Source of the DNA: Thauera propionica
GTDB lineage: Bacteria; Pseudomonadota; Gammaproteobacteria; Burkholderiales; Rhodocyclaceae
Direction of reading: 5' to 3'
Assembly (NCBI RefSeq): GCF_002245655.1
Contig: NZ_NOIH01000015.1
Coordinates: forward strand, 124,001 to 188,000
DNA length: 64,000 nucleotides
The position numbers and the translations under genes were made by a program. The notes under the pieces were generated by a model. It searched no databases, was not told the origin of the DNA, and worked only from the letters and a program-made list of their open reading frames with translations. This document shows positions 8,132 through 17,794 of this stretch, piece by piece. Numbering within the stretch: position 1 is the first letter of the stretch; each line of letters begins with the position of its first letter.

Positions 8132-9367
8132 ATGAACATGGCAGCCCCTTCCTTCCTGCAGCGCATCGCGCGCGCAAGCCTCATCGCCCAGATCGCAGCG
8201 AGCCTGGTGCTCGGCATCCTTCTCGCCGTCGTCGCCCCGGCCGCCGCGGCCTCTGTCGGTCTGCTCGGCGACATTTTCGTCTCGGCGCTAAAGGCGGTCG
8301 CGCCGGTGCTCGTCTTCGTGCTCGTGATGTCGGCCATCGCCAGCCATCGCCACGGCCAGCCCACGCACATCCGCCCGGTACTGATGCTCTACCTGCTGGG
8401 CACGCTCGGCGCGGCGCTGGTGGCGGTGGTCGCCAGCTTCGCCTTTCCGACCACACTGATCCTCGATGCGCCGCAGGCCACGGGCACGCCGCCGGGTGGT
8501 ATCGTCGGCGTACTCAGGAACCTGCTGCTGAGCGCAGTCGCCAATCCGGTCAAAGCGCTGATGGAGGCCAACTACATCGGCATCCTCGCCTGGGCCACCG
8601 CGCTTGGCATCGGTCTGCGCCACGCCACCGAGAGCACGCGGACGCTGCTCGTCGATGTCGCCGACGCGGTGTCCGGCATCGTGCGCATGGTCATCCGCCT
8701 GGCACCACTGGGCATCTTCGGCCTGGTTGCGAGCACGCTGGCCGACACCGGCCTGGGCGCCCTGCTTGACTACGGCCGCCTGCTGCTGCTGATCGTCGGC
8801 TGCATGCTGTTCGTGGCGCTGGTGCTGAACCCGCTGATCGTGTTCTGGAAAATCCGCCGCAATCCCTACCCGCTGGTGTTCACCTGCCTGCGCGAGAGCG
8901 CGACCACCGCCTTCTTCACCCGCAGCTCGGCCGCCAACATCCCGATCAACCTCGATCTGTGCCGTCGCCTCGACCTGCACGAGGACACCTACTCGATCTC
9001 GATCCCGCTCGGCGCCACCATCAACATGGCCGGCGCAGCCATCACGATCACGGTGATGACGCTCGCCGCCGCGCACACGCTGGGCATCCAGGTCGACCTG
9101 CCCACCGCCCTGCTGTTGAGCGTGGTGTCCTCGCTGGCGGCCTGCGGCGTGTCGGGCGTGGCGGGCGGTTCGCTGCTGCTGATCCCGATGGCCTGCGCGC
9201 TGTTCGGCATCAACGGCGACGTGGCGATGCAGGTCGTGGCGATTGGCTTCATCATCAGCGTGGTGCAGGATTCGGTCGAGACCGCGCTCAATTCCTCCAC
9301 CGACGTGCTCTTCACTGCGGCCGCATGCACGGCGCCGGCGCTGAAGGGCGCGCCCGAAACCGCCTGA
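8132..9367 (+). CDS. sstT: Sodium:serine/threonine symporter, SstT type (DAACS family)
   Basis: 411 residues from the ATG at 8132 ([12 protein letters not shown]); the upstream in-frame stretch is not family-like. Motifs of the dicarboxylate/amino acid:cation symporters are clear: re-entrant loop [16 protein letters not shown], then [14 protein letters not shown] and a late hydrophobic helix with [15 protein letters not shown]. Eight membrane helices and two hairpins are expected in the inner membrane. The length and motif wording fit SstT rather than glutamate carriers. The threonine aldolase gene starts nine bases later, which suggests coordinated uptake and cleavage of threonine. No Shine-Dalgarno sequence is obvious at this start. 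Confidence 0.9.
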   Translation: MNMAAPSFLQRIARASLIAQIAASLVLGILLAVVAPAAAASVGLLGDIFVSALKAVAPVLVFVLVMSAIASHRHGQPTHIRPVLMLYLLGTLGAALVAVVASFAFPTTLILDAPQATGTPPGGIVGVLRNLLLSAVANPVKALMEANYIGILAWATALGIGLRHATESTRTLLVDVADAVSGIVRMVIRLAPLGIFGLVASTLADTGLGALLDYGRLLLLIVGCMLFVALVLNPLIVFWKIRRNPYPLVFTCLRESATTAFFTRSSAANIPINLDLCRRLDLHEDTYSISIPLGATINMAGAAITITVMTLAAAHTLGIQVDLPTALLLSVVSSLAACGVSGVAGGSLLLIPMACALFGINGDVAMQVVAIGFIISVVQDSVETALNSSTDVLFTAAACTAPALKGAPETA

Positions 9368-9376
9368 GACCTCAAG

Positions 9377-10402
9377 ATGCAGCACTTCGCCAGTGACAAC
9401 TACGCCGGCATCTGCCCCGAAGCGCTCGCCGCGCTGCAGGCGGCAAACGCCGGCCATGCTCCCGCCTATGGCGAGGACGAATGGACGCAGCGCGTGTCGG
9501 ACCGGCTGCGCGACCTGTTCGAGACCGACTGCGACGTCTATTTCGTCTTCAACGGCACCGCAGCCAACTCGTTGGCGCTGGCATCGCTGTGCCAGAGCTA
9601 CCAGAGCGTGATCTGCCACGAGATCGCCCACGTCGATACCGACGAGTGCGGCGCGCCCGAGTTCTTCTCAAACGGTTCGAAACTGCTGCCGGCACGCGGC
9701 GACAACGGCAAGCTCACGGTCGATGCGGTGCGCGAGCTGATCACGCGGCGCGACGACATCCACTATCCGCGCCCGCGCGCCCTCACGCTGACGCAGGCCA
9801 CCGAAGTCGGCACGCTGTACCGCCCGGACGAGATCGCCGCGCTCGCCGACCTGGCACATCGCCACGGGCTGCACATGCACATGGACGGCGCACGCTTCGC
9901 CAACGCCACCGCATCCCTGGGCCTTGCGCCGGCGGAATTCACCTGGCGCGCCGGCGTCGACGTGCTGTGCTTCGGCGGCACCAAGATGGGCCTGCCGGTG
10001 GGTGAAGCCGTGGTGTTCTTCGACCGCAAGCTGTCGGAGGACTTCGCCTGGCGCTGCAAGCAGGCGGGCCAGCTCGCGTCCAAGATGCGCTTCCTGTCGG
10101 CGCCCTGGCTCGGCATGCTGGAGGACGGCGCCTGGCTGCGCCACGCTGCCCATGCCAACGCAATGGCGCAGCGCCTCGCTGCCGGCCTGCAAGGCATTTC
10201 CGGCATCCGCCTGCTGTTCGAGGTGCAGGCCAACGGCGTCTTCTGCAGCCTGCCGGCGCCGGTGATGACCGGCCTGCGCGAACGTGGCTGGCGCTTCTAC
10301 ACCTTCATCGGCACCGACGGCGCCCGCTTCATGTGCGGCTGGGACACCCTGCCCGAGAGCGTCGACGCCCTGCTCGCGGACATCCGGGCGCTGGCGCGCT
10401 GA
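9377..10402 (+). CDS. ltaE: Low-specificity L-threonine aldolase
   Basis: 341 residues. A fold-type I PLP enzyme that cleaves L-threonine or L-allo-threonine to glycine and acetaldehyde in the cytoplasm. Landmarks are the N-terminal FASDNYAGICPEAL, the PLP-binding FVFNGTAANSLA, the His in VICHEIAHVDTDE, the Asp in HMHMDGARFANA and the lysine of CFGGTKMGLPVGEAV, which should form the Schiff base. It lies nine bases behind the serine/threonine symporter, so the two almost certainly form one transcript. The acetaldehyde product could also feed acetyl-CoA by enzymes like the DmpF encoded nearby, though nothing links their regulation. Confidence 0.9.
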   Translation: MQHFASDNYAGICPEALAALQAANAGHAPAYGEDEWTQRVSDRLRDLFETDCDVYFVFNGTAANSLALASLCQSYQSVICHEIAHVDTDECGAPEFFSNGSKLLPARGDNGKLTVDAVRELITRRDDIHYPRPRALTLTQATEVGTLYRPDEIAALADLAHRHGLHMHMDGARFANATASLGLAPAEFTWRAGVDVLCFGGTKMGLPVGEAVVFFDRKLSEDFAWRCKQAGQLASKMRFLSAPWLGMLEDGAWLRHAAHANAMAQRLAAGLQGISGIRLLFEVQANGVFCSLPAPVMTGLRERGWRFYTFIGTDGARFMCGWDTLPESVDALLADIRALAR

Positions 10403-10577
10403 GCCCGTACCCGGCTCCACGCAAGGGGGTACGCCCCTCCCCGCTGCGATGCGACCCGGCCTGCAGGGCGCGCCGTCCCGATTCGAGATGATCGAATGGC
10501 GGCTGACACCCGCGTCTCTGGCAGAATGCAGCCCTTATGCGAAGTGGATTGCACGTCGTCATCCCCGTGAGGTGAGT

Positions 10578-11267
10578 GTGGAGCAGTACATCGAACCCTA
10601 TGTCCAGCCGATCGTCACGCCGGAGAACAGCACCTATGCCCTCGAAGCGCTGTTCCGGCTCAAGGGCTCGGACGAGTTGCCCGTCCGCCTCTTCCGCCAA
10701 TGGAAGGACAGCGGCTATGTGAGGACGATCGACCTCGCCATGGTGACGGCGCTGAGATCCGCCCTGAGCGCCACACGCAAGCGGATGCGCGTCGCAATGA
10801 ACGTATCCGCCCTCACGCTCGAAACCGCGCCGGATGAGTATCTCGCCGAACTGGGCGCACTGTCCGACGTCACCCGCCGGGTGATCGTGGAGATCACGGA
10901 CATGGCCTCCACCGACAACCTCACCACCCTGGTGGGCTTCGCCCATCGCTGCTCGACGCGGGGGATCTACGTGGCGCTGGACGACGGCGGCCTTTGTCGC
11001 GACACGCTGCTTGCAGTCCGGCCGAACTTCGTGAAGATCGGGGCCGGCATCGTGGACGAGGCCTTCTCGGCAAACGATCCGGACGCCCTGCGGGACGCCG
11101 TCAAGGGGGCGCACAGCCTCGGGGCCGCGGTGATCGCGAAGAACGTGGACAGCGCGCAGAAGCTGGACTTCGTCAGAACGGCGGGCGTTGACCTGATCCA
11201 GGGCCATTGCATCAGCCACCCGATGCCGCTCACGAGCTGGCTGGACCCTGCCGTGCGCAAGACCTGA
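10578..11267 (+). CDS. Degenerate EAL-domain protein (probable c-di-GMP effector, not enzyme)
   Basis: 229 residues from GTG 10578, which has a GAGGTGA purine run just upstream; an alternative in-frame ATG at 10488 would add 30 residues. The whole protein is one EAL domain: EALFR at residues 23-27, Asn75 in MNVSA, the DD pair at 135-136 and Lys153 in FVKIG. However, the catalytic Glu of the ITE motif is Asp (ITD, residue 108), the DDFGTG loop reads DDGGLC, and the Glu of the VIAEGVE motif is Lys188 (VIAKNVD). Active EAL phosphodiesterases need these residues, so this copy is probably inactive and may bind c-di-GMP or a protein partner. No other domain is attached. Confidence 0.75.
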   Translation: MEQYIEPYVQPIVTPENSTYALEALFRLKGSDELPVRLFRQWKDSGYVRTIDLAMVTALRSALSATRKRMRVAMNVSALTLETAPDEYLAELGALSDVTRRVIVEITDMASTDNLTTLVGFAHRCSTRGIYVALDDGGLCRDTLLAVRPNFVKIGAGIVDEAFSANDPDALRDAVKGAHSLGAAVIAKNVDSAQKLDFVRTAGVDLIQGHCISHPMPLTSWLDPAVRKT

Positions 11268-11288
11268 CGCCCCGGCGCCGGACCCCGC

Positions 11289-11867
11289 TCAGTCGCGCCG
11301 CCCCGGATTCAGCCAGCCGCGCATCAGCCGCGTCAGCCGCGGCATCACCAGCCAGGTCATGGTCATGACGATGAGCGCCGTCAACAGCGCCGTGCGCAGC
11401 AGGAAAGGCAGACCTTGCAGCCAGGGGGCGACGAACCAGAGGAAGAAGGACACCGTCGGGAAGATACCGAGCCAGGTCACCAGCGCCATCCGCGCACGCG
11501 GCGGATGCATGCTGGCCGGTACGACGGCGGGCTCGAACCAGGCCTCGAGGCCGCTCAGCTTGCGGAACTCGGGCTCGCCCTCGGCGACCTCGCGCAGGCG
11601 TTCGAGGCAATGGGCGCGCGCGGGGCTGCGGTCCCATTCGTCGAGGTCGGCCTCTGAGGCGAAGCGGGTCACGATCTGATACTCGCCGTCGGGCGCTTCG
11701 GGCGGAATGATGTCACCGCCGAGGAAGCCCTTGTGGGCACGCATCTTCGCCAGCATCTCGCGCAGCCGCTCCTCGTATTCCTGCTCGCGTCCGGGCTGCG
11801 CGCGTCGGCGGGCGATACGGGTGACGCGGGCGGCGGAGGCTTCGACGGGCGTGCTCATGGGCGCCAT
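11289..11867 (-). CDS. Antibiotic-biosynthesis-monooxygenase (ABM) domain protein with C-terminal membrane segments
   Basis: 192 residues. Residues about 14-105 form an ABM ferredoxin-like dimer fold (REQEYEERLREMLAKM, GGDIIPP, YQIVTRFASEADLDEWDRS). The C-terminal part has two hydrophobic helices (MALVTWLGIFPTVSFFLWFV and LLRTALLTALIVMTMTWLVM), so the ABM domain is tethered to the inner membrane. It starts 34 bases behind dmpI and is the likely last gene of the meta-pathway operon. It converges with the EAL gene. The second ATG (11858) is an alternative start. The role in aromatic degradation is unknown; scavenging of a reactive quinone or signalling are only possibilities. Confidence 0.7.
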   Translation of the reverse strand: MAPMSTPVEASAARVTRIARRRAQPGREQEYEERLREMLAKMRAHKGFLGGDIIPPEAPDGEYQIVTRFASEADLDEWDRSPARAHCLERLREVAEGEPEFRKLSGLEAWFEPAVVPASMHPPRARMALVTWLGIFPTVSFFLWFVAPWLQGLPFLLRTALLTALIVMTMTWLVMPRLTRLMRGWLNPGRRD

Positions 11868-11901
11868 CTCTCCTGGTCGGTCTTCACACAGGATCGGCGC
11901 A

Positions 11902-12093
11902 TTAGCGCCCGAGGTCCTTCGCCGACACGCCGCCGATACCCCAGTTGCCTTTCGGCACCTCGCTGATCAGCACACGCACGGCCTGCGGCGGCGCATCGAG
12001 CGCCTCGACCAGCGCCTGGGTGACCTTTTCGATCACGGCGCGTTTCTGTTCTTCGGTACGGCCTTCGAGAATGTGAATCTGTGCGAACGGCAT
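11902..12093 (-). CDS. dmpI: 4-oxalocrotonate tautomerase
   Basis: 63 residues, the normal length for this tiny hexameric enzyme. The initiator Met is followed by the catalytic N-terminal proline (MPFAQIHILEGRT), and Arg12 and the conserved GNWGIGG loop are present. It converts the enol 2-hydroxymuconate (4-oxalocrotonate) to its 2-oxo-3-ene form in the dehydrogenase branch of catechol meta-cleavage, feeding DmpH. It is translated after a 54-base gap containing a strong hairpin downstream of dmpH. Confidence 0.95.
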   Translation of the reverse strand: MPFAQIHILEGRTEEQKRAVIEKVTQALVEALDAPPQAVRVLISEVPKGNWGIGGVSAKDLGR

Positions 12094-12113
12094 TGCCTTC
12101 TCCCGGACTGAGG

Positions 12114-12137
12114 CCGGGGCGCCAGTGGGCGCCCCGG
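12114..12137 (-). terminator. Hairpin between dmpH and dmpI
   Basis: Perfect 10-bp inverted repeat CCGGGGCGCC / GGCGCCCCGG with a four-base loop (AGTG). There is no T-tract, and genes of the same pathway follow, so it may attenuate or protect the operon transcript rather than end it. Confidence 0.45.
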
Positions 12138-12147
12138 AGGGTTCGAT

Positions 12148-12936
12148 TTACTTGAAGCGGACGGACACCGAGCCGAGGTCCTGCACCCGCAGCGTGACAT
12201 CGTCGCCCGGCTCCACGGCCACCGCCTCTGTGATGCCGCCCGACAGGATCAGCGTGCCGGCGGGGATCTCCTCACCGCGCTCGCCCAGCATGTTGGCCAG
12301 CATGGCGATGGCTGCCGCCGGGTGCCCCAGCACCGCGGCCCCGGCGCCGAAGGCCACCGGTTCGCCGTTCTTCTCCAGCACGATGCCGGTGGTGCGCAAG
12401 TTGAGGTCGGCCACGTTGCCCATCCGGCCACCGACGACGAAACGGCTCGACGAGCAGTTGTCGGCGACCACGCTCTTCAGGTCGAACTTGAAGTCGCGGT
12501 AGCGGCTGTCGATGACCTCGATGGCGGGAATCACGAAGTCAGTCGCTGCCAGAACGGCACCGATATGGCAGCCGGGTCCGCGCAGCGGCGCCTTGGTGAC
12601 GAAGGCGATCTCGGGCTCGACCTTGGGATGGATCAGCTTCGTGGTGTCGATCTCGCCGCCCTCGGGCACGCTGAAGTAGTCCACCAGGAAGCCGAATACC
12701 GGCGTCTCGACGCCCATCTGCTTCATCTTGGCGTGCGAGGTCAGGCCGGCCTTGAGGCCGATGACCCGGTTGCCGCGGGCGACCTTGCGCCGCTTGATCT
12801 CGTCCTGGATCGCGTAGGCGTCGTCCCAGTCCATGTCGGGATGCGCGTCGGTGATCTTGGGCGTGTCCTTCGCCTCCAGCTCGCAGGTCTCGAGATGGAT
12901 GGCGAGTTGTTCGATGACTTCGCGTGACAGTTTCAT
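12148..12936 (-). CDS. dmpH: 4-oxalocrotonate decarboxylase
   Basis: 262 residues from the ATG at 12936. It belongs to the fumarylacetoacetate-hydrolase-like hydratase/decarboxylase family: the metal-binding EPEIAF region (about 107-112), the [16 protein letters not shown] stretch and the C-terminal [18 protein letters not shown] are all present. It decarboxylates the oxo form of 4-oxalocrotonate to 2-oxopent-4-enoate, working in a complex with the paralogous hydratase DmpE. It overlaps dmpG by four bases. Its sister dmpE lies upstream in the operon; identity as decarboxylase is assigned from gene order (G-H-I) and closer match to XylI/DmpH. Confidence 0.9.
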   Translation of the reverse strand: MKLSREVIEQLAIHLETCELEAKDTPKITDAHPDMDWDDAYAIQDEIKRRKVARGNRVIGLKAGLTSHAKMKQMGVETPVFGFLVDYFSVPEGGEIDTTKLIHPKVEPEIAFVTKAPLRGPGCHIGAVLAATDFVIPAIEVIDSRYRDFKFDLKSVVADNCSSSRFVVGGRMGNVADLNLRTTGIVLEKNGEPVAFGAGAAVLGHPAAAIAMLANMLGERGEEIPAGTLILSGGITEAVAVEPGDDVTLRVQDLGSVSVRFK

Positions 12937-13964
12937 GCTGCAATCCCCTTCGCCCGCGCCAGATTCAGCGCCGTATCCTCGATCATGTCCTCCTGCCCGC
13001 CGACCATGCCGCGCCGGCCCATCTCGACCAGGATCTCGCGCGCGGGCACGCCGTACTTCTTCTCGGCGCGCTTGGCGAACAGCAGGAAGGAGCCATACAC
13101 GCCGGCATAGCCCAGCGTGAGCGCATCGCGGTCGATGCGGATCGGGAAGTCCATGATCGGCACCACCAGGTCCTCGGCCACGTCCTGGATCCTGAACACA
13201 TCCACGCCGGTCTCGATTCCCATCAGGTCGCACACCGCAATGAAGACTTCCATCGGGGTGTTGCCCGCACCGGCGCCCAGCCCGGCGGCGGCCGCGTCGA
13301 TGCGGGTGGCACCGACTTCGAGCGCCGCGAGGCTGTTGGCCACGCCCATGGCGAGGTTGTGGTGGCCGTGAAAGCCGAGTTCCGTTTCCGGTTTCAGCGC
13401 GTCCCGCACGGCACTGAGGCGCGACTTGACCGTGTCGGGCAGCAGGTGCCCGGCCGAGTCGGTGACGTAAATGCAGTTGGCGCCGTAGCTCTCCATCAGC
13501 TTGGCTTGCTTGACCAGGCCCTCGGGGCTGTTCATGTGCGCCATCATCAGGAAGCCGACGGTGTCCATGCCGAGCTTGCGGGCCATGCCGATGTGTTGCT
13601 CGGAGACGTCGGCCTCGGTGCAGTGGGTGGCGACGCGAATCGTCGACACGCCGATCTCGTGCGCCATCTTCAGGTGATCCACCGTGCCGATGCCCGGCAG
13701 CAGCAGCGCCGAGACCTTGGCCTGCTTCATCAGCGGGATCACCGCGCCGAGGTATTCCTCGTCGCTGTGGGCGGGGAAACCGTAGTTCACCGAGCTGCCC
13801 CCGAGGCCGTCGCCGTGGGTGACCTCGATCAGCGGGATGCCCGCTTCGTCCAGGCCGACGGCGATGGTCTTCATCTGCTCGAGCGTCATCAGGTGACGCT
13901 TGGGGTGCATGCCGTCACGCAGGGTCATGTCGTGGACGGTGATCTTCTTGCCGCGAAGTTCCAT
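12933..13964 (-). CDS. dmpG: 4-hydroxy-2-oxovalerate aldolase
   Basis: 343 residues from the ATG at 13964 ([18 protein letters not shown]). The upstream ATG at 13973 abuts the AAGGAG ribosome site, which is ideally spaced for 13964, so the inner start is preferred. HMG-CoA-lyase-like TIM barrel: [11 protein letters not shown] gives the metal Asp and catalytic His, [11 protein letters not shown] gives metal-binding His pair. The C-terminal communication domain (about 285-343) docks DmpF. It cleaves 4-hydroxy-2-oxovalerate to pyruvate and acetaldehyde, and acetaldehyde is channelled to DmpF. Confidence 0.95.
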   Translation of the reverse strand: MELRGKKITVHDMTLRDGMHPKRHLMTLEQMKTIAVGLDEAGIPLIEVTHGDGLGGSSVNYGFPAHSDEEYLGAVIPLMKQAKVSALLLPGIGTVDHLKMAHEIGVSTIRVATHCTEADVSEQHIGMARKLGMDTVGFLMMAHMNSPEGLVKQAKLMESYGANCIYVTDSAGHLLPDTVKSRLSAVRDALKPETELGFHGHHNLAMGVANSLAALEVGATRIDAAAAGLGAGAGNTPMEVFIAVCDLMGIETGVDVFRIQDVAEDLVVPIMDFPIRIDRDALTLGYAGVYGSFLLFAKRAEKKYGVPAREILVEMGRRGMVGGQEDMIEDTALNLARAKGIAA

Positions 13965-13993
13965 GTTCTTCATCTCCTTCGTCTGGTCGCCGC

Positions 13994-14917
13994 TCAGGCC
14001 ACCATCGTGGCGCGGTTGGATTCGAGTTTCAGGCGCCCGGCGAGGATCTCCTCGGCGAACATCTCGGCGGTGCGCGCACCGGCCGCGGTCATGATGTCGA
14101 GGTTGCCGGCGTACTTGGGCAGGTAGTCGCCCAGGCCTTCGACTTCCAGGAAGACCGAGACGCGGTTGCCGTCGAACACCGGGCCATTCACCAGGCGGTA
14201 ACCGGGCACGTACTTCTGCACTTCGCGGATCATGGCGTGGATGGATTCGGTGATCGCGGCCTGGTCCGGTTCGGTCTCGGTGAGGCAATGCACCGTGTCG
14301 CGCATGATCAGCGGCGGTTCGGCCGGGTTGAGGATGATGATGGCCTTGCCTTTCTTGGCGCCGCCCACCTTCTCGACCGCACCGGCAGTGGTGCGGGTGA
14401 ATTCGTCGATGTTCTTGCGCGTGCCCGGACCGGCACTCTTGGAGGACACCGTGGCGACGATCTCGCCGTAGGCCACCGGCTGCACGCGCGACACCGCCGC
14501 GACCATCGGGATCGTGGCCTGGCCGCCGCAGGTGACCATGTTCACGTTCATTTCGCCCTTGCCGACGTGCTCGACGAGATTGACCGGCGGCACGCAGAAG
14601 GGGCCGATGGCCGCGGGCGTGAGGTCGATCATCAGCACGCCGAGCTCATTGAGCTTGCGGCTGTTCTCGGCATGGACGTAGGCCGAGGTGGCATCGAAGG
14701 CGATCTGCACGCCGTCGGCCAGCACATGCGGCAGCAGGCCGTCGACGCCCTCGGCGGTGGTCTTGAGCCCCATCTCGCGCGCACGCGCCAGGCCCTCGGA
14801 AGTGGCGTCGATCCCCACCATCCACACCGGCTCCAGCACCGGGCTACGCTTCAACTTGTACAGCAGGTCGGTGCCGATGTTGCCCGGACCGATCAGGGCG
14901 CATTTGATCTTGTTCAT
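13994..14917 (-). CDS. dmpF: Acetaldehyde dehydrogenase (CoA-acylating)
   Basis: 307 residues from the ATG at 14917, with AAGGAAG upstream. The NAD-binding loop is [11 protein letters not shown] (residues 9-19) and the catalytic cysteine lies in [11 protein letters not shown] (Cys130). It oxidises acetaldehyde from DmpG to acetyl-CoA, forming the DmpFG channelling complex. This is the last energy-yielding step of the phenol route. About 100 bases separate it from dmpE, the largest gap inside this operon, containing a GCACGGC/GCCGTGC inverted repeat (14957-14994). Confidence 0.95.
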   Translation of the reverse strand: MNKIKCALIGPGNIGTDLLYKLKRSPVLEPVWMVGIDATSEGLARAREMGLKTTAEGVDGLLPHVLADGVQIAFDATSAYVHAENSRKLNELGVLMIDLTPAAIGPFCVPPVNLVEHVGKGEMNVNMVTCGGQATIPMVAAVSRVQPVAYGEIVATVSSKSAGPGTRKNIDEFTRTTAGAVEKVGGAKKGKAIIILNPAEPPLIMRDTVHCLTETEPDQAAITESIHAMIREVQKYVPGYRLVNGPVFDGNRVSVFLEVEGLGDYLPKYAGNLDIMTAAGARTAEMFAEEILAGRLKLESNRATMVA

Positions 14918-15017
14918 GAGAGCTTCCTTGCAAGGAGTGGCGTGAGGACGCAGACCGCACGGCCCCCGGAGAAAGTGGGAGACGGGAGCCGTGCAGTTGC
15001 GAACCGGACACGCGCAA

Positions 15018-15800
15018 TCAGACGAAACGCACCGAACAACTGCCGATGCCGCCGATCGTGACGCGCAGGTTGTCGCCCGCCTGTACCGGCACCATGATCG
15101 CGAGCGAACCCGAAAGCACGACCTCGCCCGCCTTAAGCGGGATGTCGAGCGCCCCCAGCGTATTCGCCAGCCAGGCCACGGCGTTGGCCGGCGCACCCAG
15201 CGCCGCTGCCCCCGAGCCGGTGGCGACGATCTCGCCGTTCTTCTCCAGCACCATGCCGCAGGTGTTCAGGTCGACCTTGCGCGGATCGACCAGGCTGTCG
15301 CCCAGCACGAACACGCCGCACGAGGCGTTGTCCGCGACGGTGTCCTGGATCTTGATCTTCCAGTCGCGGATGCGCGAATCGACGATCTCGAAGCAGGTCA
15401 TGACGCCTTCGGTGGCGGCCAGCACGTCGGCCGCAGTCACGCCCGGCCCCTTGAGATCCTTCTTCAGCACGAAGGCGATCTCGCCTTCGGCCTTGGGCTG
15501 GATCAGAGTGTCGGCGGGGATGGCCTCGCCTTCGTTGTAGAGCATGCCGTCGGTGAGCATGCCGAAGTCGGGCTGGTACACGCCGAGCATGTTCATCACC
15601 GCCTTGCTGGTCACGCCGATCTTCTTGCCGACGATACGCTCGCCAGCCTCCAGGCGGCGCGCGATCATGCGCTGCTGGATGCGGTAGGCGTCCTCGATGG
15701 TGATGTCCGGATGACGCTCGGTGAGCGGCGCCAGCACCTCACGCTTCACCAGTGCGTGGTAGAGCTCGTCGCCGAGTTGTTCGATGGTGTTCTTGTCCAT
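15018..15800 (-). CDS. dmpE: 2-oxopent-4-enoate hydratase (2-hydroxypentadienoate hydratase)
   Basis: 260 residues from the ATG at 15800. FAH-like hydratase family, clearly paralogous to DmpH (shared [25 protein letters not shown] and ITIGG-type C-terminus). It adds water to 2-hydroxypenta-2,4-dienoate to make 4-hydroxy-2-oxovalerate for DmpG. It starts 11 bases behind dmpC, where dmpD would normally sit between C and E; no hydrolase is found here. Confidence 0.93.
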   Translation of the reverse strand: MDKNTIEQLGDELYHALVKREVLAPLTERHPDITIEDAYRIQQRMIARRLEAGERIVGKKIGVTSKAVMNMLGVYQPDFGMLTDGMLYNEGEAIPADTLIQPKAEGEIAFVLKKDLKGPGVTAADVLAATEGVMTCFEIVDSRIRDWKIKIQDTVADNASCGVFVLGDSLVDPRKVDLNTCGMVLEKNGEIVATGSGAAALGAPANAVAWLANTLGALDIPLKAGEVVLSGSLAIMVPVQAGDNLRVTIGGIGSCSVRFV

Positions 15801-15811
15801 GGCAGCGGTCC

Positions 15812-17266
15812 TCACAGCTTGATGCAGACGTTCTTGAGCTCGGTGTAGAACTCGAGCGAATGCACGCCGCCTTCGCGGCCGATGCCCGATTGCTTGGAAC
15901 CGCCGAAGGGGGTACGCAGGTCGCGCAGGAACCAGGAGTTCACCCACACCAGGCCGGCTTCGATCTGGCCGGCGACGCGGTGCGCACGCGCCAGGTCCTT
16001 GGTCCACACCGAGCAGGCGAGGCCGTACTCGGTGTCGTTGGCGCGACGGATGACCTCGTCCTCGGCATCGAACGGCTGGATCAGCGTGCAGGGGCCGAAG
16101 ATCTCCTCGCGCGCGATCGGCGAGCTGTCGTCGAGGCCGGTCCAGATGGTGGGCTGCACCCAGGCGCCGTTGGCGAGCTCGCCCGGCATGTCGGGCACGC
16201 CGCCGCCGGTGACCACGGTGGCGCCCAGCGCCCTGGCCTTGTCGTAGTACGACAGCACCTTGCGCTTGTGCTCCTGCGAGATCAGCGGGCCGAGCCCGGT
16301 GGCCGCATCCTCGGGCCGGCCGAGCCGCAGGCCTTCCGCTCCCCTCTTCAGCGCCTCGACGAAGCGGTCGAAAATCGGGCGTTCGACATAGACCCGCTCC
16401 GTGCCCAAGCAGACCTGGCCGCAGTTGGCGAACACCGAGCGCATCGTGCCTTCGATGGCGGCATCGAAGTCGCAGTCGGCGAAGACGATGGCAGGGTTCT
16501 TGCCACCCATCTCCAGCGACACCGGGCGCGCACCGTCGGACGCCGCCTTCATGATCGCCGCCCCCGTGCGCGTCTCGCCGGTGAAGGTGATGGCATTGAC
16601 GCCGGGGTGGGTGGTGACGAACTCGCCCGCCGAGCCGGGGCCGAAACCATGCACCACGTTGTACACGCCCTTGGGCATGCCGACCTCGTTCATGACTTCA
16701 CCCAGCAGCGTCGCGGTCTGCGGGGTTTCCTCCGAGGGCTTCACCACCACGGTGTTGCCGCAAGCCAGCGCCGGACCGACCTTCCAGGTCATCAGCAGCA
16801 GCGGCAGGTTCCACGGGCAGATCACGCCGACCACGCCCACCGGGCGACGCACTGCGTAGTTCAGCGCACCGCGGCCGTCAGGGGTGGCCATCTCGAAGAA
16901 CTCGGTCGGGACGCTCTTGATGACGTCGGCGAACACCTTGAAGTTGGCCGCACCGCGCGGGATGTCGATATGGCTGGCGAGGCTGCGCGGCTTGCCGGTG
17001 TCGGCGCATTCGGCCGCGAGGAAATCGTCGAAGCGCTTGTTGATGCCGTCGGCCACCGCATTGAGCAGGTCGACGCGCTCGGCCACGGTCATTCGGCCCC
17101 AGGGCCCGTTCAGCGCGGCGCGTGCCGCCGCGACGGCGGCATCGACCTCGGCCTTGCCCGCCTCATGCACCGTGGCGATCAACGCGTTGTCCAGCGGCGA
17201 GAACTTGTCGAAGGACTTGGCCGTGGCGACGAACTCGCCGTTGATGAAGTTGTGGATCTGTTTCAT
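15812..17266 (-). CDS. dmpC: 2-hydroxymuconic semialdehyde dehydrogenase
   Basis: 484 residues from the ATG at 17266; the open frame upstream runs into the preceding gene. Aldehyde-dehydrogenase family: the NAD site includes ITFTGETRTGAAI, the general base Glu lies in LEMGGKNPAIVF and the catalytic Cys in NCGQVCLGTERV. It oxidises 2-hydroxymuconic semialdehyde to 2-hydroxymuconate. With dmpD missing, this dehydrogenase branch appears to be the only exit for the ring-cleavage product in this cluster. Confidence 0.95.
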   Translation of the reverse strand: MKQIHNFINGEFVATAKSFDKFSPLDNALIATVHEAGKAEVDAAVAAARAALNGPWGRMTVAERVDLLNAVADGINKRFDDFLAAECADTGKPRSLASHIDIPRGAANFKVFADVIKSVPTEFFEMATPDGRGALNYAVRRPVGVVGVICPWNLPLLLMTWKVGPALACGNTVVVKPSEETPQTATLLGEVMNEVGMPKGVYNVVHGFGPGSAGEFVTTHPGVNAITFTGETRTGAAIMKAASDGARPVSLEMGGKNPAIVFADCDFDAAIEGTMRSVFANCGQVCLGTERVYVERPIFDRFVEALKRGAEGLRLGRPEDAATGLGPLISQEHKRKVLSYYDKARALGATVVTGGGVPDMPGELANGAWVQPTIWTGLDDSSPIAREEIFGPCTLIQPFDAEDEVIRRANDTEYGLACSVWTKDLARAHRVAGQIEAGLVWVNSWFLRDLRTPFGGSKQSGIGREGGVHSLEFYTELKNVCIKL

Positions 17267-17279
17267 TGACTGCGCTCCC

Positions 17280-17717
17280 TCACGCTTCACTTGTGTCGGC
17301 ACCGATTGCGCGCAGGCCGGCCTGCGCGCAGATGCCATCCTGTTCTTCCGAAGCACCGGACACACCGATGCCGCCAAGCAGTGCGCCGCCACTGCGGATG
17401 GGCAGGCCGCCGCCGAAGACGATGAGCCGCGGCTGGGCGGAGAAACCGAGCTTCATGCCCTCGTTGTCGCCCACAACCTTCATCCAGTCACCGGTCGGGA
17501 AGCCGAAACCACCCGCGGTGTAGGCCTTGTCGATGGCGATCGCGATCGACTGCGGGAAGGCGCCCGGCATGCGCAGGAAGGCCACCAGGTTGCCCGAGGC
17601 ATCGGCGACGGCGACGTTGATGCGCACGCCCAGCCGCTGCGCTTCCTGCACGGCGGCTTCCACCGCCGCATGTGCGGCTTCCCAGCTGATCGTGTTCTGC
17701 GTGACGGCAAGCTTCAT
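17280..17717 (-). CDS. GlcG/HbpS-like (DUF336) protein of the meta-pathway operon
   Basis: 145 residues from the ATG at 17717. The Roadblock-like GlcG/HbpS fold is recognised by VAVADASGNLVAFLRMPGA, AIDKAYTAGGFGFPT and GGLPIRSGGALLGGIGVSGA. Members occur in many aromatic-degradation operons (often called orfX) and some bind haem or protect against oxidative damage; the role here is unproven. It is the first gene of the second dmp transcription unit, with a good sigma-70 promoter (17760-17788) and the TTCTCGAGATTT element just upstream. Confidence 0.8.
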   Translation of the reverse strand: MKLAVTQNTISWEAAHAAVEAAVQEAQRLGVRINVAVADASGNLVAFLRMPGAFPQSIAIAIDKAYTAGGFGFPTGDWMKVVGDNEGMKLGFSAQPRLIVFGGGLPIRSGGALLGGIGVSGASEEQDGICAQAGLRAIGADTSEA

Positions 17718-17759
17718 TCTCTCGACTCCCAATTCGCACTGCTGCGTCTGACCCATGTG

Positions 17760-17788
17760 AAGTTAGACCAGCTTATTCTCGACGTCAA
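17760..17788 (-). promoter_or_regulatory. Sigma-70-type promoter of the hbpS-dmpCEFGHI unit
   Basis: Read on the minus strand: TTGACG (17788-17783), a 17-base spacer and TAACTT (17765-17760). The transcription start would fall near 17753, about 36 bases before the first gene. The -35 box overlaps a TCGAGAA half-site and lies seven bases from the full palindrome at 17795-17806, a layout that suits repression. Confidence 0.6.
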
Positions 17789-17794
17789 TATATT

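Noticed and set aside
12933-17392. Long plus-strand open frames opposite the dmp genes
   Set aside because: They are mirror frames of GC-rich coding DNA; the minus-strand products are complete known enzymes.
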